Source: Candidatus Anaerotruncus excrementipullorum
Lineage (GTDB): Bacteria > Bacillota > Clostridia > Oscillospirales > Ruminococcaceae
DNA: 38,539 bases
NCBI GenBank assembly: GCA_019114825.1
Contig: DXES01000125.1
Location: 1-38,539, forward strand
Direction of reading: 5' to 3'
The notes beneath the pieces are model-generated. The model was not told the DNA's origin, did no database searches, and worked only from the letters and a program-made list of their open reading frames with translations. Of this stretch, positions 23,376 to 30,101 are shown in pieces. The translations under genes and the position numbers were made by a program. Each line of letters begins with the position of its first letter. Position 1 is the stretch's first letter.

Positions 23376-23956
23376 TGGACCTGGCCCAGCAGCGGATCTT
23401 TTCCATCCTATTTGCCGCCGGGGAGCCGCTGGAGGCCGCCCGGGTGGCCCAGGCCGCCGGTATGGACGAGGCGGCGGTGGAAAAATACCTGCCGGCCCTG
23501 CGGGAGAGCCTGGAGGAGGCGGGGGTGCCGCTGCAGCTGCTCCGGTTGGACGGCAAGCTCCAGCTGGCCACCCTGCCCCAGTTTGCCCCCGCCATCCGGG
23601 AGGCGCTGGAGCTGCGCCGGGGCTCCCCCCTCTCCCAGGCGGCCATGGAGGTGCTGGCGGTGGTGGCCTACAACCAGCCGGTGACCCGGGCGTTTGTGGA
23701 GCAGGTGCGGGGGGTGGATTCCGCCGGGGTGCTGAGCGCCCTGGTGGAAAAGCAGCTGGTGGAGGAGGCCGGCCGCCTGGAGCTGCCCGGCCGTCCCATC
23801 GCCTACCGCACCACCGACCGGTTTTTGCGCAGCTTCGGCCTGGAGAGCCTGGAGGACCTGCCCGTCCTGCCCGCCGAGCCGGAGGAGCTGCCGGACGACG
23901 GCCAGCTGGAGGGCCAGCTGGGGTTTGCCCAGCTGGAGGGGCGGCAGGACGGCTGA
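23372..23956 (+). CDS. scpB: Segregation and condensation protein B
   Basis: A 194-residue partner of ScpA in the SMC condensin. Two winged-helix domains are visible. The first is near 5-75 (QQRIFSILFAAGEPLEAARVAQ). The second is near 90-165, with the conserved LSQAAMEVLAVVAYNQPVTR, VRGVDSAGVLSALVEKQLVEE and PGRPIAYRTTDRFL. The acidic C-terminal tail is typical. It starts inside the scpA stop (ATGA overlap). Confidence 0.96.
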   Translation: MMDLAQQRIFSILFAAGEPLEAARVAQAAGMDEAAVEKYLPALRESLEEAGVPLQLLRLDGKLQLATLPQFAPAIREALELRRGSPLSQAAMEVLAVVAYNQPVTRAFVEQVRGVDSAGVLSALVEKQLVEEAGRLELPGRPIAYRTTDRFLRSFGLESLEDLPVLPAEPEELPDDGQLEGQLGFAQLEGRQDG

Positions 23957-23977
23957 ATCGAGAAAGGACGGGTGCCT

Positions 23978-24634
23978 ATGCCTGGATTTGCCTGGGTGCT
24001 GCTGGCTTTGGGGGCAGCGGTGGCGGCGGCCCTCTGCGCCCCGGTGACCCTGCTGGCCGCCCACCGCACCGGCCAGCCCCCCCGGCTGGAGCTGCGGTGG
24101 CTGTTTTTGCGGCTGGACCTGCAAAAGCTGGCCCAAAGGCAGGCGGCCGGGCCCCCGAAAAAATCCCCCAAAAGGAGGGCAAAGCCCCGCCCCGCCGCCC
24201 CGCCGCCCCCCAAGACGGCGGGGGAGCTGCTGGCCCAGGTGGGGTTGGTGCGGCAGCTATTGGGGGCCGCCCGGCCGGGGGCGGCGCTGCTCTGGCGGCA
24301 TCTGCGGGTCTCCCGGCTGCGGCTGTGGGTGCGGGTGGCGGAGGCGGATGCCGCTTTGACCGCCATCCGCTACGGGCAGCTGAACGGGGCGGTCCACAGC
24401 CTCTACACTTTGGCGGCGGGGCTGGTGCGCCTCTCCCCGCCGGATATCCGCATCCGGGCGGATTTTTTAAGCGGAAGCTTTTGGATGGAGCTGGAGGCCC
24501 GGCTGCGGCTGCGGCCGGTGTGGGCCCTGGCCGCCGCCGGGCGGGCGGCGGTGGGGCTGGCCGCCTGGGCCGTCCGCCAAAGGCAGGCGCCGCCGGGTTC
24601 CCCGGCGAAATCCACAGAAAACCAGGCCGGTTAG
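23978..24634 (+). CDS. DUF2953 membrane-associated protein
   Basis: A 218-residue protein with an N-terminal transmembrane helix (about 4-25), a variable Pro/Lys/Ala-rich linker (58-80) and a conserved region with LWVRVAEADAALTAIRYGQLNGAV. That acidic-Ala-Thr-Ala-Gly-Tyr-Gly pattern is the DUF2953 signature. PDIRIRADFLSGSFWMELEA and a second hydrophobic segment near the C-terminus follow. DUF2953 proteins are found beside ytfJ in many Clostridia and Bacilli, which suggests a sporulation link, but the function is unknown. ATG 23978 is used over GTG 23972 because of spacing from GAAAGGA. Confidence 0.85.
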   Translation: MPGFAWVLLALGAAVAAALCAPVTLLAAHRTGQPPRLELRWLFLRLDLQKLAQRQAAGPPKKSPKRRAKPRPAAPPPPKTAGELLAQVGLVRQLLGAARPGAALLWRHLRVSRLRLWVRVAEADAALTAIRYGQLNGAVHSLYTLAAGLVRLSPPDIRIRADFLSGSFWMELEARLRLRPVWALAAAGRAAVGLAAWAVRQRQAPPGSPAKSTENQAG

Positions 24635-24656
24635 GCGGCAAGGAGGTTATCTTACA

Positions 24657-25052
24657 ATGGCCAACGAGAACCACCCCATCAATGGGCTGATCGACAGCGC
24701 CCTACAGAACCTGCGCAGGCTGGTGGACGCCAACACCATCATCGGCCAGCCGATCCGGGCGGAGGACGCCACCATCATCCCCGTATCCAAGGTGAGCTTC
24801 GGCTTTGCCTCCGGGGGCAGCGACCTGCCCACCGCCAAGGCGGGGGAGCCGTTCGGCGGCGGGGCCGGCGGCGGCGTGACCATCCAGCCGCTGGGCTTTT
24901 TGGTGGTGCAGGGGGGGCATGTGACCCTCCTGCAGATGAACGAAAACAAGACCACCGCCGACCGGGTGGTGAGCCTGATGCCCGAGCTGGTGGATAAGCT
25001 GGGCGCCCTCCTCAAAAAGGAGAAGGACCCGCCCCAGGATCCCCAGGCCTAA
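24657..25052 (+). CDS. ytfJ: GerW family sporulation protein YtfJ
   Basis: A 131-residue protein with the YtfJ/GerW pattern: MANENHPINGLIDSALQNL, then DANTIIGQPI, IIPVSKVSFGFASGGSD, a glycine-rich GGGAGGGVTIQPLGFLVV segment and a lysine-rich tail. In Bacillus the homologue is made in the forespore and is needed for normal spore germination. Start ATG follows AAGGAGG. It sits in the scpA-scpB-DUF2953-ytfJ-dacB order. It is the best single indicator here that the organism sporulates or descends from sporeformers. Confidence 0.94.
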   Translation: MANENHPINGLIDSALQNLRRLVDANTIIGQPIRAEDATIIPVSKVSFGFASGGSDLPTAKAGEPFGGGAGGGVTIQPLGFLVVQGGHVTLLQMNENKTTADRVVSLMPELVDKLGALLKKEKDPPQDPQA

Positions 25053-25123
25053 TCCTGGCCGCATGGCCGGCCGGCGGGCCGCATAGACTCTCCTAAAAGG
25101 GCTTTTGCGGGGAGGGCGGCTGT

Positions 25124-26260
25124 ATGGGCAGACGGCTGGCGGCGGTGGCGCTGGTTTTGGCGGCGGGGTGCGCCCTGGCGGGCTTTGGCCGGGGGCTGCC
25201 CGCCGCGGCCCAGTCGATCCCCGACACGCTGGACTTCCCGGTGCAGGCCAAGGCCGCCGTGGTGGTGGAGGCCGCCAGCGGCCGGGTGCTCTACGCCCAA
25301 AACGCCAACGCCCGCCTGCCCATGGCCTCCACCACCAAGATGCTCACCGCCCTGCTGGCCCTGGAGCAGCCGGACCTCTGGGAGGAGTTTGCGGTGGGGG
25401 AGGAGGTGGCGGTGGAGGGCTCCGCCCTGGGGCTGCGCCCCGGGGACCGGGCCAGCCTGTGGACGCTGGCCTGCGGGATGCTGCTGGCCTCCGGCAACGA
25501 CGCCGCCAACGCCGCGGCGGTACGCATAGGGGGCAGCCTGGAGGGGTTCGCCCAGCTGATGAACCAGCGGGCGGCGGAGCTGGGCCTGGAGGACAGCCGG
25601 TTTGTCACCCCCTCCGGCCTGGACGCCTCCGGGCACTACGCCTCCGCCTACGACCTGGCCCTGCTGGCCCGGGCGGCGCTTCAAAACCCCCTCTTCGCCC
25701 GGATCTGCGGCAGCGCCTCCCTACAGGTCCCCTACGGCGACCCGCCGGAGCCCCGCCTGCTCACCAACCACAACCGGCTGCTCCGGGAGTACCCGGGGAC
25801 GGTGGGGGTCAAGACCGGCTACACCCAAAAGGCCGGCCGGTGCCTGGTGAGCGCGGTGGAACGGGAGGGGATCACCCTGATCGCCGTGACGCTGGGCTGC
25901 CCGGACGACTGGAACGTCCACCGGGCCCTCTACGGCCGGTATTTCCCCCAGCTCACGGCCGCCCCCACCCAGGCGCTGCTGCCGGGGCTTCTGCTGCCGG
26001 CGGCGGGCGGGACGGGGGAGGGGGTGCCGGTGCGGTACGAGGGCCCCGGGGAGGCGGTGCTTTTGGCGGGGGAGGCCCCCCGGCTGGAGTGGGAGCTGCC
26101 CCCCTTCCTCTGGGCGCCGGTGCAGGAGGGGCAGCTGCTGGGCTGGGTGACGGTGCGGGCCGGGGACGGCCAGCCGCTGGCCCGGCTGGCGGTAAAAGCG
26201 AATGAGGACCTGCCCGCCCGCAAAAAGCCCTCCCTCTGGGAGCGGCTGGCGGGGGGCTGA
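25124..26260 (+). CDS. dacB: D-alanyl-D-alanine carboxypeptidase, sporulation DacB/DacF type
   Basis: A 378-residue S11 carboxypeptidase with a signal peptide (cleavage near AAAQS, residue 31) and intact active-site motifs STTK (69-72), SGN (123-125) and KTG (230-232). The C-terminal PBP5-type domain covers about 280-350, ending in a basic amphipathic tail. Position between ytfJ/scpAB and rluB matches dacB of Bacillus, which controls cross-linking of spore cortex; the spmA-spmB genes that accompany dacB there are absent. The symbol is assigned by context, and dacF would also fit by sequence. Start ATG 25124 follows GGGGAGG. It is the third S11 homologue in the window. Confidence 0.88.
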   Translation: MGRRLAAVALVLAAGCALAGFGRGLPAAAQSIPDTLDFPVQAKAAVVVEAASGRVLYAQNANARLPMASTTKMLTALLALEQPDLWEEFAVGEEVAVEGSALGLRPGDRASLWTLACGMLLASGNDAANAAAVRIGGSLEGFAQLMNQRAAELGLEDSRFVTPSGLDASGHYASAYDLALLARAALQNPLFARICGSASLQVPYGDPPEPRLLTNHNRLLREYPGTVGVKTGYTQKAGRCLVSAVEREGITLIAVTLGCPDDWNVHRALYGRYFPQLTAAPTQALLPGLLLPAAGGTGEGVPVRYEGPGEAVLLAGEAPRLEWELPPFLWAPVQEGQLLGWVTVRAGDGQPLARLAVKANEDLPARKKPSLWERLAGG

Positions 26261-26281
26261 CAGAAAAGGAATGGGAAAACC

Positions 26282-27019
26282 ATGAAAGTGACAGGTATAC
26301 GCATCCAGAAGGTGCTCTCCGACCAGGGCATCCTCTCCCGCCGCAAGGCGGAGGAGGCCATCCGGGCGGGCCGGGTGACGGTGAACGGCCGCCCGGCGGT
26401 GATCGGCAACCCGGTGAACCCCGCCCGGGACGTGGTGGCCATCGACGGCCGCCGGGCGGTCTTCCAGAAGAAAAAACGCAACCGCTACATCCTGCTTCAC
26501 AAGCCCCGGGGGGTGGTGACCACCACCTCGGACGAGCAGGGCCGCCGGTGTGTCATCGACCTTTTGGGGGACCTGCCGGAGAAGGTCTACCCGGTGGGGC
26601 GGCTGGACCGGAACAGCGAGGGGCTTTTGCTGCTCACCAACGACGGGGCGCTGGCCAACCAGGTGATGCACCCCTCCCACCACCTGCCCAAGACCTACCG
26701 GGTGACGGTGCGCCCGGGGATCACCGACGAGCAGGCGGCCCGGATGAGCGCCGGCATCGAATTGGACGGCAAGCCCACCCTGCCCGCCACCGTGCTGGTG
26801 CTGGAGAAACAGGAGGGACGGGCGGTCCTGCAGATCACCGTCCAGGAGGGGCGCAACCACCTGATCCGCCGCATGTGCGAGGCGGTGGGGCTGGAGGTGG
26901 CCCGCCTCAAGCGGATCAGCATCGGGCCGCTGAAGCTGGGGATGCTCCAGCCCGGCCACTGGCGGGAGCTGAAGCCCGCCGAGCTGACCGCCCTGCGCAA
27001 CGCGCTGAATAAGAAGTAA
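26282..27019 (+). CDS. rluB: 23S rRNA pseudouridine synthase RluB-like
   Basis: A 245-residue RsuA/RluB-family enzyme isomerising a uridine of 23S rRNA helix 89-90. The N-terminal S4 RNA-binding domain (IRIQKVLSDQGILSRRKAEEAI is split across residues 7-28) is followed by the catalytic domain with YILLHKPRG and VGRLDRNSEGLLLLTNDG (catalytic Asp109). EGRNHLIRRMCEAVG is the other conserved motif. RsuA family members cannot be told apart fully by eye; the dacB-rluB order favours RluB. It starts 21 bases after dacB. Confidence 0.92.
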   Translation: MKVTGIRIQKVLSDQGILSRRKAEEAIRAGRVTVNGRPAVIGNPVNPARDVVAIDGRRAVFQKKKRNRYILLHKPRGVVTTTSDEQGRRCVIDLLGDLPEKVYPVGRLDRNSEGLLLLTNDGALANQVMHPSHHLPKTYRVTVRPGITDEQAARMSAGIELDGKPTLPATVLVLEKQEGRAVLQITVQEGRNHLIRRMCEAVGLEVARLKRISIGPLKLGMLQPGHWRELKPAELTALRNALNKK

Positions 27020-27036
27020 AAAGGACGGATTCGCCT

Positions 27037-27414
27037 ATGTTCCAGATCAAAAGAATCGCCGATCCCCGGCTGGCCGAACGGGTGTGCGCCAGCTTCAATG
27101 TGTTCCAGCAGGGGGCGTTCGCCTACGGCGCCTTCCAGGACGGGGAGATCTTGGCCACCGCCGCCTTCACCCGTTCCCCCGAGGGGTGCGTCACCCTCCA
27201 CGGGGTGGATACCGGCCGCAAAACCGACCTGGGCCTCATCGACGGCATGGCCCGGGCGGCTTTCCTAGCCCAGCTGCGCCAGGGCGCCACCCAGGGGCGG
27301 CTGGATACCGCCCTGCCCCACGAGCTGCGCCTGGCCCTCACCAAGCGCAACTACGCCCTGGAGGGCCCCTTCGATTTGGGGGCGTTCTTCGCCAAAAAGT
27401 GCTGTGGGAAGTGA
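27037..27414 (+). CDS. Uncharacterised small protein, possibly GNAT-like
   Basis: A 125-residue soluble protein that I do not recognise with confidence. The order of an alpha helix (PRLAERVCASFNV) and paired beta strands (AYGAFQDGEILATAAFTRS, VTLHGVDTG), then LIDGMARAAFLAQLRQGA and a terminal FAKKCCGK, is reminiscent of a compact N-acetyltransferase-like fold. The acetyl-CoA loop Q/RxxGxG/A is not visible. It sits 17 bases after rluB with an AAAAGGA site and 4 bases before the next gene, so it is translated as part of this operon. No catalytic residue can be named. Confidence 0.7.
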   Translation: MFQIKRIADPRLAERVCASFNVFQQGAFAYGAFQDGEILATAAFTRSPEGCVTLHGVDTGRKTDLGLIDGMARAAFLAQLRQGATQGRLDTALPHELRLALTKRNYALEGPFDLGAFFAKKCCGK

Positions 27415-27418
27415 CCAA

Positions 27419-27952
27419 ATGCGCCAGGTGGTCCTCTACATCGCCATGAGCCTGGACGGCTACATCGCCGACACCGAGGGGGGCGTGGGCTGGCTGGACC
27501 GGCTGGAGGGGGGCCAGGCGGGCTATGCCGCCCTTCTCAAGGAGACCGATACGGTGGTGATGGGCTGGAACACCTACCACCAGATCACCACCCAGCTCTC
27601 CCCCGGCGCCTGGCCCTACGAGGGGCTTCGGTGCTATGTGGCCACCCACCGGCCGCTGGCGGATACCCCCCGCGCCCGGTTCACCGCCGACCCCTGCGGC
27701 CTGGTGCGCCGGCTGAAGGCCCAGCCGGGCAAACAGATCTGGCTGTGCGGCGGGGCCAACCTGGCCGGGCAGCTGTTGGAGGCCGGCCTCTGCGACCGGC
27801 TGCGGCTCTCGGTGGCGCCGGTGGTCTTGGGGGGCGGCATCCCCCTCTTCGGCCCGTCGGGGGCGCTGGTGGCTTTGGAGCTTTTAAAGGTCCGGCGGGA
27901 CCGGGAGCTGGTGGAGCTGGAATACCGCTGCCCGGCGGCGGGAACCGTTTGA
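27419..27952 (+). CDS. Dihydrofolate reductase/RibD C-terminal family protein
   Basis: A 177-residue protein with the RibD-C/DHFR-like fold: VVLYIAMSLDGYIADTEGGVGWL at the N-terminus, TVVMGWNTYHQI, the nucleotide-binding WLCGGANLAGQLLEAGL, and VAPVVLGGGIPLF. It resembles the YyaP/YwjB group, which are NADPH-binding reductases of unknown physiological substrate, rather than FolA. ATG 27419 is 4 bases after the preceding stop. A GTG at 27404 would overlap the upstream gene. The next promoter's -35 box overlaps this stop codon. Confidence 0.87.
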   Translation: MRQVVLYIAMSLDGYIADTEGGVGWLDRLEGGQAGYAALLKETDTVVMGWNTYHQITTQLSPGAWPYEGLRCYVATHRPLADTPRARFTADPCGLVRRLKAQPGKQIWLCGGANLAGQLLEAGLCDRLRLSVAPVVLGGGIPLFGPSGALVALELLKVRRDRELVELEYRCPAAGTV

Positions 27953-27977
27953 CAAAACGGCAAAAAAAGCGTACAAT
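27949..27977 (+). promoter_or_regulatory. Sigma-A promoter of yicC-remA-gmk-rpoZ
   Basis: TTGACA (27949-27954, overlapping the previous stop codon), 17-base spacer, TACAAT (27972-27977). The leader to yicC is about 60 bases. Confidence 0.9.
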
Positions 27978-28044
27978 AAAACGTAAAATAAAAAACGGAC
28001 GGCCGGCTTTTCCCCGGGTGGGGGCGGCCATGGGGGAGTAGCGC

Positions 28045-28923
28045 ATGATCAGCAGCATGACAGGCTTCGGCCGCGCCCAGCAGGTGGTGGAGGGGCGGGA
28101 GATCACGGTGGAGGTAAAATCGGTGAACCACCGGTTTTTTGAGTTTGCCGCCCGAACCCCCCGGGCCTACGGCTACCTGGAGGAGAAGCTCAAGGGCTTC
28201 TTCCAGCAGGCGGTCAGCCGGGGGAAGATGGAGGCCGCGGTGACCATCCAGACGCTGGAGGGCCCCTCGGCCAGGGTGCTGGTGAACCAGGAGCTGGCGG
28301 GCGCCTATGTGGAGGGGCTGCGCCGCACCGGACAGGCCCTGGGGCTCCAGGACGACCTGACCCTCTCCGCCCTGGCCCGGTTTGGGGATATCTTCACCCT
28401 CCAGCGCCAGGAGGAGGACGAGGACGCCGTCTGGCAGGCGGTGCAGGGGGTGGCCGCCCAGGCGCTGGAAAAGTTTTTGGCCATGCGCCGCGCCGAGGGC
28501 GCCCGGCTGGAGGCCGACCTGCTGGCCAAGCTGGAGAGCATCCTGGGCCATGTGGCGTTTGTGGAGGAGCAGTCCCCCAAGACGGTGGCCGCCTACCGCC
28601 AGCGGCTGGAGGCCAAGCTGCGGGAGGTGCTGGCCGACCGACAGCTGGACGAGGCCCGGGTGATCGCCGAGGCGGCCATCTTCGCCGACCGGGTGGCGGT
28701 GGACGAGGAGACGGTGCGCCTGCGCAGCCACATCGCCCAGTTCCGGGAGATCCTGGCCGGCCCCGCCCCGGTGGGCCGCAAGCTGGACTTTTTGGTCCAG
28801 GAGATGAACCGGGAGGCCAACACCATCGGCTCCAAGGCCCAGGACACCCTGGTGGCCCGGCGGGTGGTGGAGATCAAAAGCGACATCGAGAAAATCCGGG
28901 AACAGATCCAGAACATCGAGTGA
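28045..28923 (+). CDS. yicC: YicC/YloC family endoribonuclease
   Basis: A 292-residue protein beginning MISSMTGFGRA, the family hallmark, with VEVKSVNHRFFE at the N-terminus. The C-terminal DUF1732 segment reads LDFLVQEMNREANTIGSKAQD and ends in EIKSDIEKIREQIQNIE. Escherichia coli YicC is a hexameric metal-dependent endoribonuclease. It is the first gene of the Firmicute block yicC-remA-gmk-rpoZ. Confidence 0.95.
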   Translation: MISSMTGFGRAQQVVEGREITVEVKSVNHRFFEFAARTPRAYGYLEEKLKGFFQQAVSRGKMEAAVTIQTLEGPSARVLVNQELAGAYVEGLRRTGQALGLQDDLTLSALARFGDIFTLQRQEEDEDAVWQAVQGVAAQALEKFLAMRRAEGARLEADLLAKLESILGHVAFVEEQSPKTVAAYRQRLEAKLREVLADRQLDEARVIAEAAIFADRVAVDEETVRLRSHIAQFREILAGPAPVGRKLDFLVQEMNREANTIGSKAQDTLVARRVVEIKSDIEKIREQIQNIE

Positions 28924-28941
28924 GAAAACAGGAGTGAAGCC

Positions 28942-29202
28942 ATGAAGCTCATCAACATCGGTTTTGGGAACATGGTCTGCGCCAACCGGCTGGTGGCCAT
29001 CGTCAGTCCCGAATCCGCCCCCATCAAGCGGATCATCCAGGACGCCCGGGACCGGGGGTCCCTGGTGGACGCCACCTACGGCCGCCGCACCCGGGCGGTG
29101 ATCATCACCGACTCCGACCACGTGATCCTCTCGGCGGTCCAGCCGGAGACGGTGGCCAACCGCCTGGTGGACGAGGAGGATGAGGAGGATGAGGATGTCT
29201 GA
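28942..29202 (+). CDS. remA: RemA family (DUF370) DNA-binding regulator
   Basis: An 86-residue protein: [30 protein letters not shown] is split over residues 1-30, with [27 protein letters not shown] after. In Bacillus subtilis RemA activates biofilm matrix and osmoprotection genes as a ring-shaped DNA-binding protein. The acidic tail ([10 protein letters not shown]) ends over the gmk start, an 8-base overlap. Start follows an AACAGGAGTG site. Confidence 0.95.
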   Translation: MKLINIGFGNMVCANRLVAIVSPESAPIKRIIQDARDRGSLVDATYGRRTRAVIITDSDHVILSAVQPETVANRLVDEEDEEDEDV

Positions 29203-29815
29203 GCGCGGGACGCTGATCGTCTACTCCGGCCCCTCCGGTGTGGGCAAGGGGACCCTGCTGCAGCCCTATCTGGCCGCCCATCCCCAGGCGCGGCTGTCGG
29301 TCTCGGTGACCACCCGGGACCCCCGCCCCGGCGAGGTGGACGGGATCCACTACTGGTTCATCACCCAGGAGCGGTTCGACCGGCTGGTGGCCGAGGGGGG
29401 CCTTTTGGAGCACGCCAGCTACAGCGCCCACAGCTACGGCACCCCCCGGGCCCAGGTGGAGGAGCAGCTGGCCCAGGGCCGGGACGTGATCCTGGAGATC
29501 GAGGTCCAGGGGGCGATGCAGATCAAGCGCAGCTTCCCGGACGCGGTGTTCGTCTTTATCCTGCCCCCCTCCCTGGAGGAGCTGCGCCGGCGGCTGTCCG
29601 GCCGGGGCACCGAGCCGCCCCAGGTGGTGGAGGCCCGGCTGGCGGCGGCCATCCGGGAGCTGGAATACGCCAAGGAGTACGACTATTTGATCGTCAACGA
29701 CGACCTGCAGCGGGCGGGGGCCAAGCTGGAGGCGGTGATCGCCGCCAGCAAGTGCCGCGCCGCCGGCATGCTGGACTATGTGGAGAGGATGGTGCATTGC
29801 TGTGAGCATGCTTAG
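29195..29815 (+). CDS. gmk: Guanylate kinase
   Basis: A 206-residue P-loop kinase phosphorylating GMP to GDP. Walker [11 protein letters not shown] lies at residues 11-20, followed by [21 protein letters not shown] (GMP-binding, split over about 35-56) and [16 protein letters not shown]. Start ATG 29195, preceded by AGGAGGATGAGG, overlaps the remA stop by 8 bases. Its end overlaps rpoZ by 8 bases, so three genes are tightly coupled. Confidence 0.97.
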   Translation: MSERGTLIVYSGPSGVGKGTLLQPYLAAHPQARLSVSVTTRDPRPGEVDGIHYWFITQERFDRLVAEGGLLEHASYSAHSYGTPRAQVEEQLAQGRDVILEIEVQGAMQIKRSFPDAVFVFILPPSLEELRRRLSGRGTEPPQVVEARLAAAIRELEYAKEYDYLIVNDDLQRAGAKLEAVIAASKCRAAGMLDYVERMVHCCEHA

Positions 29816-30017
29816 ACCTTCGATGAGCCAGATCATCAAACCCGGCGAGAACTACTACGCCTTTGTGGTGGCGGTGGCCAAGCGCGCCCGGGAGATTGCT
29901 GCCGAGCAGGAGGAGGAACACCCCCTCTCCGAGGAGAAGCCGGTGCAGAAGGCGGTGGAGGAGTTCGCCGCTGCCAAATACCGGATGGGCAACGCCCCCC
30001 AGATGGGGGAGGAATAA
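29808..30017 (+). CDS. rpoZ: DNA-directed RNA polymerase omega subunit
   Basis: A 69-residue omega subunit that assists assembly of RNA polymerase. [10 protein letters not shown] is the family start, then YAFVVAVAKRAREIA and EKPVQKAVEEFAAAKYRM. ATG 29808 is preferred on homology (MLRPS) although its ribosome site is weak. It overlaps the gmk stop, suggesting translational coupling. A terminator follows, so priA is on a separate transcript. Confidence 0.93.
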   Translation: MLRPSMSQIIKPGENYYAFVVAVAKRAREIAAEQEEEHPLSEEKPVQKAVEEFAAAKYRMGNAPQMGEE

Positions 30018-30028
30018 GGCCGGTTTGC

Positions 30029-30057
30029 CAGCCCTGTGGGTCCACAGGGCTGTTTTT
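30029..30057 (+). terminator. Rho-independent terminator of rpoZ
   Basis: CAGCCCTGTGG (30029-30039) pairs with CCACAGGGCTG (30042-30052), then five T (30053-30057). Confidence 0.9.
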
Positions 30058-30066
30058 CGGTTTCGC

Positions 30067-30086
30067 GGCCGCCCCGGCGGGCGGCC
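30067..30086 (+). promoter_or_regulatory. Hairpin just upstream of the priA ribosome site
   Basis: An 8-bp GC stem (30067-30074 with 30079-30086) with a CGGC loop ends 3 bases before the AAAGGAGG site of priA. It could modulate initiation or be incidental in GC-rich DNA. Confidence 0.3.
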
Positions 30087-30101
30087 GGGAAAGGAGGCCC
30101 C

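Noticed and set aside
25082-25089. CATAGACT, like a sigma-E -10 box, upstream of dacB
   Set aside because: No matching -35 element about 14 bases upstream, so it is not listed as a promoter.
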